Assembly: GCA_003212345.1 (NCBI GenBank)
Contig: QCPZ01000001.1
Coordinates: forward strand, 156,501-220,500
Length of the DNA: 64,000 nucleotides
Direction: 5' to 3'
Source of the DNA: SAR116 cluster bacterium AG-447-A06
GTDB lineage: Bacteria > Pseudomonadota > Alphaproteobacteria > Puniceispirillales > Puniceispirillaceae
The position numbers were made by a program, and so were the translations under genes. Positions within the stretch are counted from its first letter, which is position 1; every line of letters starts with the position of its first letter. The notes beneath the pieces are model-generated. The model did no database searches and had not been told where the DNA came from. It saw only the letters and a program-made list of their open reading frames with translations. This document shows positions 43,331-55,029 of this stretch, piece after piece.

Positions 43331-46300
43331 ATGGTTAAATGGTGTCTGATGGGTGAAATAACTTTACTTGATTGTTATGAAAAAAATCACGGTCTGGCCT
43401 ACATAACCGGAATGCAGGCACTAGTGCGGCTGCTTATTGAGCAGGCAAGGCTTGATCGTGAAGGCGGTATTAACAGCCGCGGCCTTGTCAGTGGTTATCC
43501 CGGCTCGCCACTTGGTGGGCTTGATCTCGAGCTTGCCCGCAATAGCAAGCTCCTCAAAACAGAAGGCATAATATTTCAGCCAGCCATTAATGAGGAGCTT
43601 GCGGCAACTGCGGTCTGGGGTAGCCAACATATCCACCTTTATGACGAGCCAGAAATTGACGGGGTATTTGGACTTTGGTACGGCAAAGGACCAGGCCTTG
43701 ATCGGGCGCTTGACGCTGTCCGCCACGCTAACATGGGCGGGGTATCAAAACAGGGCGGCATGGTGCTAGCTGTTGGCGATGATGCTACCGGCAAATCATC
43801 AACAATTGCTTATCAGTCTGAACAAACATTCATTGCAGCTGGTGTACCATTCTTTTACCCACGCTCGACGCATGACATCATTTCCATGGGGTTACAGGCC
43901 TTTGCATTGTCACGCATGGCGGGATGTTGTGTTGGGATGAAAATTGTTGTTGATACCGCAGACACAAGCAGTGTGATTGATCTTGATACCATTCGACCAC
44001 CATATCTCAGTGACGGCCATAACCTCACCAAAGAGGGTATTGGCCCTGTTCATGTTGGCCGCCATGACCCCGCATTAATACGTGAAGACCGGCTATATAA
44101 TTTGCGCCTTCCCGCAGTTCGTAAATTTCAACAAACACAGAATATAAACACACCACTTCACCCTAAACCATCCAAAGCAAAACTTGGCATCATGGCAGTC
44201 GGGAAAACGCTTTATGAGGTAAAAGACGCATTACTAAGTCTTGGCATTAATGATCCAGCAAAATCTGGTATTGGGCTTTTCTCAATTGTCATGCCATGGC
44301 CGATTGATCCAAAATCACTCTGCGATTTTGCCTCTGATTATGATGAAATATTGGTGGTTGAAGAAAAGCGTCCCGTTGTTGAAGACCAGATTGCACGCGC
44401 TGTGGTTAATATGACTGACCGTGGGGTCATCACTGGTAAATTTTCCCCAGATGGTAAGCCACTTTTGCCTGAAACAGGTGAGTTGACCCACGCAATTTTA
44501 ATGACCTCTATTCACAGCCGTGCCAACGCTCATGGCATTACAACTGATTTGCCACACATGGTAGATGCAGGCGCACCTGTTCTTCCCTCGATTGCGACGA
44601 GAACACCATGGTATTGTGCAGGCTGTCCTCATAACTCCAGTACTAAACTGCCCGATGGTGAAGTTGTGGGCATGGGGATTGGCTGTCATTCGATTAGCGG
44701 GTTTTTAACGCCTGACGAAATTACCAATTTCACCCAGATGGGTGGCGAGGGTGCCTTCTGGATTGGTCGTTCACCTTTTTCGAGCCATAACCATAGTTTT
44801 CAAAATATTGGTGATGGTACCTATGCACATTCCGGCTACCTTGGGATCCGTGCCGCGGTCGCTTCTGGGGTGAATCTGACTTTTAAGATTTTGTACAACG
44901 GTGCGGTTGCCATGACCGGTGGACAAGCGGTTGAGGGTGGACAAGCGCCCTGGATTATGTCTCAACAACTGGCTGCCGAAGGTGTCGTAAAAATTGCCAT
45001 CGTCACTGATACACTGAATGATCTGTCAAACGATGCTAAATGGGCTAGCAATAGCCAAATTTATCATCGTCGTGACATTATAAAGGTTCAGCGAGAGCTG
45101 AAATTAATCCCAGGCGTTACCGCGATTATCTATATACAAAACTGTGCAACTGAACTGCGGCGCAAGCGCAAACGTGGCATCATCGCCGACAAGATTGAAA
45201 CCATCGTAATTAATGAAAAAATTTGCGAGGGCTGCGGAGATTGTGCGGCCCAGTCTAATTGTGTTGCGGTAAAGCCAATCATGCGCCCAGAGGGTGAAAA
45301 ACGTCAGATTGATCAAAATCTTTGCAATAAGGACATGTCTTGCCTGACCGGATTTTGCCCCAGCTTTGTTACTGTTCACAGCAAGGCTGATACTAGTACT
45401 CAAATTCTAAATCAACGCCCGGCCTTTCCTAAAAATCTCAAGTTGCCAACACCTCCTGCTAAGCATTATGAAATTTGCAATATCTTTATTGCCGGAATTG
45501 GCGGTACTGGCGTTTCCACCCTATCTGGCATTCTGGTTATGGCGGCTCGCATCGATGGAATTGCCGGTACCGCGGTCAATCAAACCGGCCTCTCGCAGAA
45601 AAATGGCGGTGTTACCAGTCAGGTAAGACTAAAGCGAAATGGATCACTCACCAATCACATGGTGCGGCTTCCTACCTATGAAGCTAATTTGCTGATGGGT
45701 TGTGATGCAGTGGTAGCGGCCAATGATATGGTACTTAATCTTATGAATAAGATGACTAGCCGTGCAATTATCAATGATAATATTGATCCAGTTGGTGTTG
45801 CCGGTGTTGGCATTGGCAGTATTGTTGATATGCCAGTTGTGATGTCCCGCCTTGGCGCTGTGATGGATCCAGCACGAATCACACGATTTACCATTTCATC
45901 ACTTGCCAATGATCTTCTTGGTAGCACTACATCTAGTGCCATAATCATGCTTGGCTGGGCCTTGCAGAAGGGGCTAATCCCGCTTGGCATTGATGCGGTA
46001 GAGAAAGCTCTTCAGCTGAATGGAACAGCAATTAATGATAATCTTGCTGCCCTAAAATGGGGCCGATTATTAGCGCATGACCCAACCCTGCTATACGCCT
46101 GCATTGAGACATATGAGGATGGCGAACAAGATGCTTCTGTTATGAAAAATTCTGAAGATGCAATTGCCTATTTCGCCAAGCAATTAAACATTTATCAAAA
46201 CACTGCCTATGCGACGCGTTTCAAAACAATCATTAACAAATTTCTTACCCAGATTGATCATCATAAGATTGATAGAAATACGATTGGCGTAAAGGCAGCG

Positions 46301-46810
46301 CGCGCCTTGTATCGAGCCATGGCTATTAAAGATGAGTATGAAGTAGCGCGCCTGTTAACGGAGGCAGCATTCACCGCAAAACTGGACTCAATTGGTGGAG
46401 ATAAGCCAAAGATTTATTACCACCTTGCTCCTCCCATTCTTTCTTGGCTTAAGGATAACAATGGGGCGCCACGTAAAATCCGCATTGGCCAGTGGATAAC
46501 ACCGGTGTTGCGGGGACTGGCAAGGCTGTCTTGGCTTCGTGAAAGTTGGATTGACCCGTTTGGTTTCAGCGGCGATAAACAAGCCGAACGGGCACAGCGT
46601 GATACCATTATCAACTGGATCACAACCCTTGGCAGCATGGCGTCACCTGGCCAGCAGACAGATATTGAGGAGGTGCTCGATCTTATACTGCAGCTGCGCG
46701 GCTATGGCCATATCAAAGCGAACAACTATGCTAAGCTCGAACCGCAAATAGTTGCGTTGCTGGACCAACTATCCAAACAGCCACCACCACTGGATTTAGC
46801 AGCAGAATAG
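43331..46810 (+). CDS. Fused indolepyruvate:ferredoxin oxidoreductase family protein
   Basis: 1159 residues joining IorA-like and IorB-like parts, the single-chain form common in Proteobacteria. The N-terminal pyrimidine domain has SRGLVSGYPGSPLGGLD. The TPP-binding region has WYCAGCPHNSSTK, GMGIGCHSISGF and NIGDGTYAHSGYLGIRAA. Iron-sulfur cysteines lie in CEGCGDCAAQSNC and the following CLTGFC. The gamma domain has IAGIGGTGVSTLSGIL and NQTGLSQKNGGVTSQV. It decarboxylates aryl- or branched-chain 2-oxo acids to acyl-CoA using ferredoxin or another acceptor. An alternative ATG lies at 43349. Confidence 0.94.
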   Translation: MVKWCLMGEITLLDCYEKNHGLAYITGMQALVRLLIEQARLDREGGINSRGLVSGYPGSPLGGLDLELARNSKLLKTEGIIFQPAINEELAATAVWGSQHIHLYDEPEIDGVFGLWYGKGPGLDRALDAVRHANMGGVSKQGGMVLAVGDDATGKSSTIAYQSEQTFIAAGVPFFYPRSTHDIISMGLQAFALSRMAGCCVGMKIVVDTADTSSVIDLDTIRPPYLSDGHNLTKEGIGPVHVGRHDPALIREDRLYNLRLPAVRKFQQTQNINTPLHPKPSKAKLGIMAVGKTLYEVKDALLSLGINDPAKSGIGLFSIVMPWPIDPKSLCDFASDYDEILVVEEKRPVVEDQIARAVVNMTDRGVITGKFSPDGKPLLPETGELTHAILMTSIHSRANAHGITTDLPHMVDAGAPVLPSIATRTPWYCAGCPHNSSTKLPDGEVVGMGIGCHSISGFLTPDEITNFTQMGGEGAFWIGRSPFSSHNHSFQNIGDGTYAHSGYLGIRAAVASGVNLTFKILYNGAVAMTGGQAVEGGQAPWIMSQQLAAEGVVKIAIVTDTLNDLSNDAKWASNSQIYHRRDIIKVQRELKLIPGVTAIIYIQNCATELRRKRKRGIIADKIETIVINEKICEGCGDCAAQSNCVAVKPIMRPEGEKRQIDQNLCNKDMSCLTGFCPSFVTVHSKADTSTQILNQRPAFPKNLKLPTPPAKHYEICNIFIAGIGGTGVSTLSGILVMAARIDGIAGTAVNQTGLSQKNGGVTSQVRLKRNGSLTNHMVRLPTYEANLLMGCDAVVAANDMVLNLMNKMTSRAIINDNIDPVGVAGVGIGSIVDMPVVMSRLGAVMDPARITRFTISSLANDLLGSTTSSAIIMLGWALQKGLIPLGIDAVEKALQLNGTAINDNLAALKWGRLLAHDPTLLYACIETYEDGEQDASVMKNSEDAIAYFAKQLNIYQNTAYATRFKTIINKFLTQIDHHKIDRNTIGVKAARALYRAMAIKDEYEVARLLTEAAFTAKLDSIGGDKPKIYYHLAPPILSWLKDNNGAPRKIRIGQWITPVLRGLARLSWLRESWIDPFGFSGDKQAERAQRDTIINWITTLGSMASPGQQTDIEEVLDLILQLRGYGHIKANNYAKLEPQIVALLDQLSKQPPPLDLAAE

Positions 46811-46822
46811 TCACTTTAACGG

Positions 46823-47263
46823 CTAAATATAATTTGAGATCTCGATCAGATTGCCGTCCGGATCACGTATATAGATCGATAAAAGCGGTCCATTGGCGCC
46901 GGTCTTAAGAACTGGACCATCCTCAATCACTATTCCAAAATTGGAAAAATGCTGCTGCCAGTCGCCAAGAGGTTGTTGAGTAATGAAACATAAATCAACA
47001 CTACCCGCAGCTGGGTTTTTGGCATGTGGCCGAAAAGGTGATCTAGCATCATGTAAATTGATCTTCTGCGCCCCAAAATGAAGAGACTGGCGCACTGGCC
47101 CTCCCGTTGGTGGTTGAAATTCACTATGCGTCATACCAAGAATTTCAGTGTAGAACTTAATCGTTTCCGGCACATCTACTGCCTGCATAACAATATGGTC
47201 AATCGACTGAATATCTAGCTTCTGCAATTGATTTAGCCCCCATCGTATCAAGTCATTGCACAC
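46823..47263 (-). CDS. VOC-family (glyoxalase/bleomycin resistance fold) protein
   Basis: Up to 146 residues from a GTG. The domain begins IQSIDHIVMQAVDVPETIKF then YTEILGMTHSEF, and ends GPLLSIYIRDPDGNLIEISN, with His and Glu metal-ligand positions of the VOC fold. It is a single-domain dioxygenase or lyase-like protein of unknown substrate. The first ~17 residues lie before the domain and the start is uncertain. It is convergent with the oxidoreductase gene and lies just downstream of ugd. Confidence 0.85.
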   Translation of the reverse strand: MCNDLIRWGLNQLQKLDIQSIDHIVMQAVDVPETIKFYTEILGMTHSEFQPPTGGPVRQSLHFGAQKINLHDARSPFRPHAKNPAAGSVDLCFITQQPLGDWQQHFSNFGIVIEDGPVLKTGANGPLLSIYIRDPDGNLIEISNYI

Positions 47264-47278
47264 ATGTTGACCTAAGCA

Positions 47279-48583
47279 TTACCGGCCAATTGATACATAC
47301 TGGAATCCGGCCTCCTGCATGACTGAAGGCTCGTAGACATTACGTAAATCAACAAGCACATTACCGGTCATTTCTGTTGCGAATTGTGCCGGGGTAAGTG
47401 CCCGAAATTCATTCCATTCAGTAACCACCACTGCAGCCTCTGCACCTTTTAAACACTCTATAGCGCTGTCACAAAATATAACTCCGTGTGGCAATAATGG
47501 CTTTGCTTCTTCCATCGCCTTTGGATCATATACGCGCAGTTTCGCGCCCATCGCCGTCAAGGCGCTAACGATATCCAGTGACGGGCTTTCGCGCATATCA
47601 TCAGTTTCCGGCTTGAAAGCGAGCCCCAATATCGCGATTGAGATATCTGCGATTGAGCCCCCAATTGCTGCGATCACACGGTCTGCCATTTTACTCTTTC
47701 GGTCCTGATTAAACCCGATCACCGCATCAACAATACTGACATCGCTGCCGTGCATTTCAGCGGTTTTGACCAGCGCCAAGGTATCTTTTGGAAAACACGA
47801 ACCACCATAACCCGGGCCCGGATGTAGAAACTTGTTTCCAATACGCTTGTCAAGGCCCATGCCCTTGGCCACATCATGTACATTAGCCCCGACCACTTCA
47901 CAAAGATCAGCCATCTGATTGATATAGGAAATTTTGACCGCAAGGAACGCGTTACTGGCATATTTGATCAGTTCAGATGTTTCCAGATTAGTAAACAATA
48001 TTGGTGTTTCGATCAAAAACAAGGGACGATACAAAGCCCGCATGACATTACGCGCCATCTCTGTTTCTGCGCCAACAACCACACGGTCAGGACGCATGAA
48101 ATCTGAAATGGCAGCCCCTTCGCGTAAAAATTCGGGGTTTGATACTATATCGAAATCAGCATCAGGATTTGCTTTTTCAACAATACCAGCAACTTCACGA
48201 CCAGTGCCAACCGGCACTGTTGATTTTGTGACAATCACCGTATAGCCGGATAAATGCGCCGCCAATTCCTCGGCAGCCGCATAAACAAATGAGAGATCAG
48301 CATGACCATCGCCGCGTCTGGTAGGGGTGCCAACCGCAATAAAAACCGCATCAGCATGCGCGACTGCCGGGCTTAAATCATTGCTGAAACGCAGACGGTC
48401 AGCGTTAATATTTCGGGCCACCAATTCAGCAAGTCCGGGCTCATAAATTGGCATCACCCCGTGATTAATTGTCTCAATCTTAGCTACGTCTTTGTCGATG
48501 CAAGTCACATCAAAGCCAAATTCAGAAAAGCAAGCACCTGATACAAGCCCAACGTATCCCGTTCCGATAACTACGATTTTCAC
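47279..48583 (-). CDS. ugd: UDP-glucose 6-dehydrogenase
   Basis: About 434 residues. KIVVIGTGYVGLVSGACFSE is the NAD motif, IFIAVGTPTRRGDGHADLSF and VTKSTVPVGTGREV follow, and GPGYGGSCFPKDTLAL carries the catalytic Cys. It oxidises UDP-glucose twice to UDP-glucuronate for capsule or exopolysaccharide. The track starts at a GTG six codons earlier; the GTG at 48583 has GAGG upstream and gives the usual family start M-K-I-V-V-I-G, so it is preferred. It is divergent from galU, which supplies its substrate. Confidence 0.95.
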   Translation of the reverse strand: MKIVVIGTGYVGLVSGACFSEFGFDVTCIDKDVAKIETINHGVMPIYEPGLAELVARNINADRLRFSNDLSPAVAHADAVFIAVGTPTRRGDGHADLSFVYAAAEELAAHLSGYTVIVTKSTVPVGTGREVAGIVEKANPDADFDIVSNPEFLREGAAISDFMRPDRVVVGAETEMARNVMRALYRPLFLIETPILFTNLETSELIKYASNAFLAVKISYINQMADLCEVVGANVHDVAKGMGLDKRIGNKFLHPGPGYGGSCFPKDTLALVKTAEMHGSDVSIVDAVIGFNQDRKSKMADRVIAAIGGSIADISIAILGLAFKPETDDMRESPSLDIVSALTAMGAKLRVYDPKAMEEAKPLLPHGVIFCDSAIECLKGAEAAVVVTEWNEFRALTPAQFATEMTGNVLVDLRNVYEPSVMQEAGFQYVSIGR

Positions 48584-48839
48584 AATTCTGTCCTCGCTCA
48601 CCCCTCATCGGCGTACCATCGTTAAATAACAGGCAGGCTAAATTTGTTCAATCACGGAGTTTCGAACCATGCCCTCTGCCCCAAGAAAACTCTTACCACG
48701 CTAAGTCCTTTATTCCGAATTAGAATTTTCATCAATTTTATGGCAGTGTGGCTTTTCCAATGCCATATTGGCTGAACAAAACTAGCTCGACTGTTTGGTA
48801 AACCAACCAATATTCCGGAATGTCTTGGGGGACAAATGG

Positions 48840-49700
48840 ATGATTAAAAAAGCAATTTTTCCAGTTGGCGGCCTTGGCACACGGTTTTTGCCTGCTACCA
48901 AAGCCATGCCCAAAGAAATGCTACCCGTTGTTGATAAACCGTTAATTCAATATGCGGTTGAAGAGGCAGCAGCGGCCGGAATTGAAGAATTTATCTTTGT
49001 GACAGGCCGAAATAAATCGGCCATTGAAAATCACTTTGATCATTCCTTTGAATTGGAAGAAGCGCTTTGTGCCAAAGGCAAAGACACGGCACTCAAAACC
49101 GTTCGTGATATGATACACCAACCTGGGACAGTTTTTTATGTACGCCAGCAGGAGCCTGCGGGTCTCGGCCATGCTGTTTGGTGCGCCCGTCATTTGATCA
49201 ATGATGAGCCTGTTGCAGTTCTTCTTGCTGATGATCTAATTTTTGGCTCAACCTGTATGGCGGAAATGGTTGCTGCCTACAAGGGTGGAAATATGGTTGC
49301 GGTAATGGATGTTCCAAAGTCAGACACAGGATCTTATGGCATTGTTACTCCTGGGAGCGATGACGGCCAAATTGTCGATGTATCAGGGCTGGTTGAAAAG
49401 CCAGAGCCAGCTAATGCCCAATCAACTATTGGTGTTGTCGGTCGCTACATCATCGAACCAGGCGTCTTCACCCACCTTGCCAATCAGGATCGTGGGGCAA
49501 GCAATGAAGTGCAATTGACCGATGCGCTGGCCCGTCAAATTGGAAAAGCGCCTTTCAAAGGGCTTCGGTTTTCCGGTGAACGATTTGACTGTGGAACAAA
49601 AATTGGATTTTTGCAGGCGAGTATTGCCTTTGCCATGTCCCGTGATGAATTAGCAGGCCCACTGCACCACTGGCTTGCCAATCGATTTCCAAATTCTTAG
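48840..49700 (+). CDS. galU: UTP-glucose-1-phosphate uridylyltransferase
   Basis: About 286 residues from the ATG at 48840 (GGGGGAC upstream). AIFPVGGLGTRFLPATKAMP and KEMLPVVDKPLIQYAVEEA are the nucleotidyltransferase signature; VLLADDLIFG and GLVEKPEPANA follow. It makes UDP-glucose from glucose-1-phosphate and UTP. It lies between ugd (consumer) and a phosphohexomutase (supplier), so the three form a UDP-glucose/UDP-glucuronate module. Confidence 0.96.
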   Translation: MIKKAIFPVGGLGTRFLPATKAMPKEMLPVVDKPLIQYAVEEAAAAGIEEFIFVTGRNKSAIENHFDHSFELEEALCAKGKDTALKTVRDMIHQPGTVFYVRQQEPAGLGHAVWCARHLINDEPVAVLLADDLIFGSTCMAEMVAAYKGGNMVAVMDVPKSDTGSYGIVTPGSDDGQIVDVSGLVEKPEPANAQSTIGVVGRYIIEPGVFTHLANQDRGASNEVQLTDALARQIGKAPFKGLRFSGERFDCGTKIGFLQASIAFAMSRDELAGPLHHWLANRFPNS

Positions 49701-49768
49701 GTATCAGGTATAGCCAGCATCTTGAACTCGCAAGGCCTACATCTAATTTTTATTTAACAGAAAGCGTC

Positions 49769-51199
49769 ATGGCAAATCACATTTTTCACCCAAGTATTCT
49801 GAGAGCCTATGATATTCGCGGCATTGTTGATGAGACGCTCAGCCTTGCCGATGCATGGTCAATTGGGCTTAGTTTTGCTACCTGTCTTGATAAGCGCGGG
49901 CATGGAAATCATGTTGTGGTGGGACGTGATGGGCGGCTTTCATCAATGGCCTTGGCCACTGCACTTTGTAACGGACTTGTTGCGGGCGGAGCAAGGGTCA
50001 GCAATATCGGCTGCGGGCCCACACCGATGCTTTACTATGCCAGCATATCGTTGAAAGCTGATGGGGCTATTCAGGTCACCGGATCACATAACCCCCCAAC
50101 GCATAATGGGTTCAAAATGTTAATGAATGGTAATGTTTTCTTTGGCAAAGATATTCAGGACCTTGGCACCATCAGCGCAAAAGGACCGAAGGAAAAATCT
50201 GGTGGCAGCCTGAAAATGACGCCCATTTTCAAATCCTATATCAACCGCCTTGTTGCTGGGGTGGATACGGGCAATTACAGGGTAATCTGGGATTGTGGAA
50301 ATGGAGCTTCAGGACCAGCAACAATAGCCGCAACTAATGAAATCAGTGGTGCACACACTGTTTTATTCGGTGACATCGATGGCCATTTTCCAAACCATCA
50401 CCCTAACCCGGTTGACCCCGAAACATTGCTCATATTGCGCCAATCTGTTGCCAAAGCAAAAGCCGATTTAGGCATTGGATTTGATGGCGATGGTGATCGG
50501 ATTGGCATTGTTGATGCAAAAGGCCGTCAGGTGTCCGGTGATCTCCTAACCGCCTTTTTGGCGCAGGATATTGTTCAACGTCATCCGGGAACACCAATTA
50601 TCCTTGACGTAAAATCATCGGATATGGCAATGGATTTGATTAGAACTATGGGAGGCAATGCCCAGATGTGGAAAACCGGCCATAGTCATATGAAGACGCA
50701 CATGAAAGCTATCAATGCTCAGTTAGCTGGCGAAATGTCTGGACATATTTTTATCAAGGACGGATTTTATGGTTTTGACGATGCGCTTTATGTAGGAATT
50801 CGCGTTTTATGCCAAATGGCCAAAACCGGACAAAGTATTACTGATTTTATTGACAGCCTGCCACCACAATATGCCACACCAGAACTACGTATTGATTGTC
50901 CTGATGATGCAAAATTTGGCGTCATGGAGCAAATAGCTGAGCATGTTAGCATGAACACTGCATCTACCGATGTAACGCTAATTGATGGTGTAAGGGTGCG
51001 AATTGATAATGGGTGGTGGCTTTTGCGTGCCTCAAACACCGAACCTGCCCTTGTAGCCCGCGCTGAAGGTAAAACACAAGTAATCCTTGCGGAGCTTGTA
51101 AAAGATATTGAAGTTGCACTTGCAACGGCCGGACTTAAATGGACCGGTCCGAAATGGAGCCAAAACAAAGCGCATGGTAATAACCATGACAATGAATAG
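49769..51199 (+). CDS. Phosphomannomutase/phosphoglucomutase (AlgC/ManB family)
   Basis: 476 residues. ILRAYDIRGIVDE opens the protein, QVTGSHNPPTHNGFKM contains the phosphoserine, GFDGDGDRIGIVDA is the metal-binding loop, and GEMSGHIFIKDGFYGFDDAL is the sugar-binding loop. The C-terminal phosphate-binding region has RASNTEPALVARAE. Members interconvert glucose-6-P/glucose-1-P and mannose-6-P/mannose-1-P. Position 68 bp after galU suggests it feeds glucose-1-phosphate to UDP-glucose synthesis. Confidence 0.93.
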   Translation: MANHIFHPSILRAYDIRGIVDETLSLADAWSIGLSFATCLDKRGHGNHVVVGRDGRLSSMALATALCNGLVAGGARVSNIGCGPTPMLYYASISLKADGAIQVTGSHNPPTHNGFKMLMNGNVFFGKDIQDLGTISAKGPKEKSGGSLKMTPIFKSYINRLVAGVDTGNYRVIWDCGNGASGPATIAATNEISGAHTVLFGDIDGHFPNHHPNPVDPETLLILRQSVAKAKADLGIGFDGDGDRIGIVDAKGRQVSGDLLTAFLAQDIVQRHPGTPIILDVKSSDMAMDLIRTMGGNAQMWKTGHSHMKTHMKAINAQLAGEMSGHIFIKDGFYGFDDALYVGIRVLCQMAKTGQSITDFIDSLPPQYATPELRIDCPDDAKFGVMEQIAEHVSMNTASTDVTLIDGVRVRIDNGWWLLRASNTEPALVARAEGKTQVILAELVKDIEVALATAGLKWTGPKWSQNKAHGNNHDNE

Positions 51200-51392
51200 G
51201 TTATATATAACGACCCTAAATAAAATCAAACCGAAAAAAGACCGCGCCAGAATCGAAAAATAGCCTTTATCGGCCATAATGCCACCTTAGCAGCTTGAAA
51301 CGGATATCAGCATCAGTTAAAAATGTACAGTTTTCAACCATGCCTCCCTGCCCCATCATTTTTACGGGCTGCCTGCCAAAGCGGAGCACACA

Positions 51393-53561
51393 ATGACGAA
51401 TGTAATCACCCATGGCGGTTTGACCGTTTCTAAAGACCTTTATGACTTAGTTAATGATGAAATTCTTGCGAATAGTGCCATCTCTGCCGGTCAATTTTGG
51501 TCTGGCCTTGATAAGGCAGTGCATCAATTAGCGCCAAAGAACTTAGACCTTTTGCGGAACCGGACCAAATTGCAAAAACAGATTGATGAATGGTTGCGAG
51601 CTAATAGTGCCGGGGGCATCGACGCCACCGCCTATGAAGCATTTTTAAGTGACATTGGCTACCTGCATGATGATGCGGGCGATTTCAACATCGAAACGAG
51701 CAATGTTGATCCAGAAATTGCAACTATCGCTGGCCCGCAGCTTGTTGTGCCAATCACTAACGCGCGTTATGCGTTAAACGCAGCCAATGCGCGTTGGGGT
51801 AGCCTCTATGATGCGCTTTACGGCACTGATGTTATAAGTGATGAAGGTGGGGCTGGCAGAACATCCGACTATAATTCAGTGCGTGGTGCCAAGGTTATTG
51901 CCTACACGCGTGAACTGCTGGACCAGTCAATGCCCTTGGCGGCAGCAAGTTGGACAGAGGTAAGCGGGTTTGCAATTACCAATGGCGCCCTGGAAGTTAA
52001 AACTAGCAGCACCACCACCAGCCTTCTAGATGCTAGCCAATTTATTGGCCACACAGGCCCGGCCGATTTGCCAAACAGCATAATCATGAGAAAAAATGGT
52101 CTGCATTTGGAAGTCATCATTGATGCGAATGGTACAATTGGCAGTGGTGATACCGCCCATATCAATGATGTGATATTGGAGTCTGCTTTAACCAGCATTA
52201 TTGATTTAGAAGATTCGATTGCCGCTGTTGACGCCGAAGACAAGGTGCTGGCTTACCGAAATTGGCACCAAATCATGTGCGGCACTTTAACTGCAAAGTT
52301 CAATAAAAATGGTAAAACAATTACTCGCAAATTAAATTCTGACAAACATTATATCGCAGCGGATGGTAGCAAAAGTATTCTGCGCGGACGTGCACTTATG
52401 CTGGTTCGTAATGTTGGTCATCTAATGACAAATCCGGCTATCCTTCTGTCCGATGGCAGCGAAATACCTGAGGGCATTTTGGATGCTTTTGTTTCGGTTG
52501 CTGCAGCTTTGCCAGACATGTCTAGCAAAATGAATTCAACAGCTAGCTCTATCTATGTGGTCAAACCAAAGATGCATGGGCCAGAAGAGGTTGCATTTAC
52601 TGTTGAAATTTTTGACATGGTTGAACAGCTTTTGAACCTTCCTGCCAACACCATCAAAATCGGCATCATGGACGAAGAGCGGCGCACAACCGTTAATCTA
52701 AAAGAATGTATTCGGGCGGCCAAATCGCGCGTTGCCTTTATCAATACAGGTTTTCTTGACAGAACCGGTGATGAAATTCACACATCAATGTATGCGGGGG
52801 CCATGATCCGCAAAGGCGACATGAAAGCTGCAACTTGGATCTCAGCTTACGAAGATTGGAATGTCGATGTTGGGCTTGCTTGTGGATTTTCTGGAAAAGC
52901 ACAAATTGGTAAGGGCATGTGGGCCATGCCAGATATGATGTCCGATATGATGTCTCAAAAAATTGCGCATCCAAAAGCCGGTGCGAATTGCGCATGGGTT
53001 CCATCACCAACAGCCGCAACTTTACACGCCTTGCATTATCACAAAATCGATGTTGCCGAGCGGCAGGCTGAACTCGCCGGTCAAGCCCGCGCTAACCGGT
53101 CGGACATTCTTTCAATCCCGGTTACCAGCCGACCAAATTGGTCAGCGCAAGACATCCGTGCTGAATTACGGAATAATGCACAAGGCATTCTTGGCTATGT
53201 CGTACGCTGGATTGATCAGGGCGTTGGCTGTTCGAAAGTCCCGGATATTCACAATGTTGGGCTGATGGAAGATCGTGCAACCTTGCGCATTTCGTCACAG
53301 CATATTGCCAATTGGTTGCATCATAACATCTGTGACGCTGAAATTGTCATGGATGTGATGAAGGAAATGGCCGCAGTTGTTGATAAACAGAATGCTGATG
53401 ATCCAGTCTATTCCCCGATGGCTGATAATTTTGATAACTCAGTGGCCTTTCAGGCGGCATGTGACCTTGTGTTCAAGGGCGTCGAGCAGCCATCTGGCTA
53501 TACAGAACCCGTGTTACATGCGCGGCGGTTAGAAAAAAAGCGTAAAGACCGCGCTGCCTAA
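51393..53561 (+). CDS. glcB: Malate synthase G
   Basis: 722 residues, the single-chain G isoform length. Landmarks are [20 protein letters not shown] near the N-terminus, [55 protein letters not shown] and [14 protein letters not shown] near the C-terminal plug. It condenses glyoxylate with acetyl-CoA to malate in the glyoxylate cycle or glycolate use. No isocitrate lyase gene is in the window. A CGGAG ribosome site precedes the ATG. The ~190 bp upstream hold no gene. Confidence 0.97.
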   Translation: MTNVITHGGLTVSKDLYDLVNDEILANSAISAGQFWSGLDKAVHQLAPKNLDLLRNRTKLQKQIDEWLRANSAGGIDATAYEAFLSDIGYLHDDAGDFNIETSNVDPEIATIAGPQLVVPITNARYALNAANARWGSLYDALYGTDVISDEGGAGRTSDYNSVRGAKVIAYTRELLDQSMPLAAASWTEVSGFAITNGALEVKTSSTTTSLLDASQFIGHTGPADLPNSIIMRKNGLHLEVIIDANGTIGSGDTAHINDVILESALTSIIDLEDSIAAVDAEDKVLAYRNWHQIMCGTLTAKFNKNGKTITRKLNSDKHYIAADGSKSILRGRALMLVRNVGHLMTNPAILLSDGSEIPEGILDAFVSVAAALPDMSSKMNSTASSIYVVKPKMHGPEEVAFTVEIFDMVEQLLNLPANTIKIGIMDEERRTTVNLKECIRAAKSRVAFINTGFLDRTGDEIHTSMYAGAMIRKGDMKAATWISAYEDWNVDVGLACGFSGKAQIGKGMWAMPDMMSDMMSQKIAHPKAGANCAWVPSPTAATLHALHYHKIDVAERQAELAGQARANRSDILSIPVTSRPNWSAQDIRAELRNNAQGILGYVVRWIDQGVGCSKVPDIHNVGLMEDRATLRISSQHIANWLHHNICDAEIVMDVMKEMAAVVDKQNADDPVYSPMADNFDNSVAFQAACDLVFKGVEQPSGYTEPVLHARRLEKKRKDRAA

Positions 53562-53672
53562 CCTATCAATTCACTGCACATAATCATGAAAAGCTAAAGC
53601 GCTATTTTGTGGTAGGGACGGTTTCAACTACTGGCAAATCCAGAATATACCCCAGAGCGTAATCAAGCCCAG

Positions 53673-54829
<1,157 letters not shown>

Positions 54830-55029
54830 ACTATAAGTCAATAGCTTGTGAGCTATTGTTAATGTGATATCAACATATAGTAGTCTGGTTCTGGTTTGAT
54901 ACGCTTATCTTGTGATCGTTTATTTAACCACAAACAACTAATTAGCGTATTTCTCATTCAGGCAAAAATACGATAGCTGTGTCGCAGCCCATTTACACCC
55001 TTAAAAAAGGTAGATAAAAATATAGGGGA

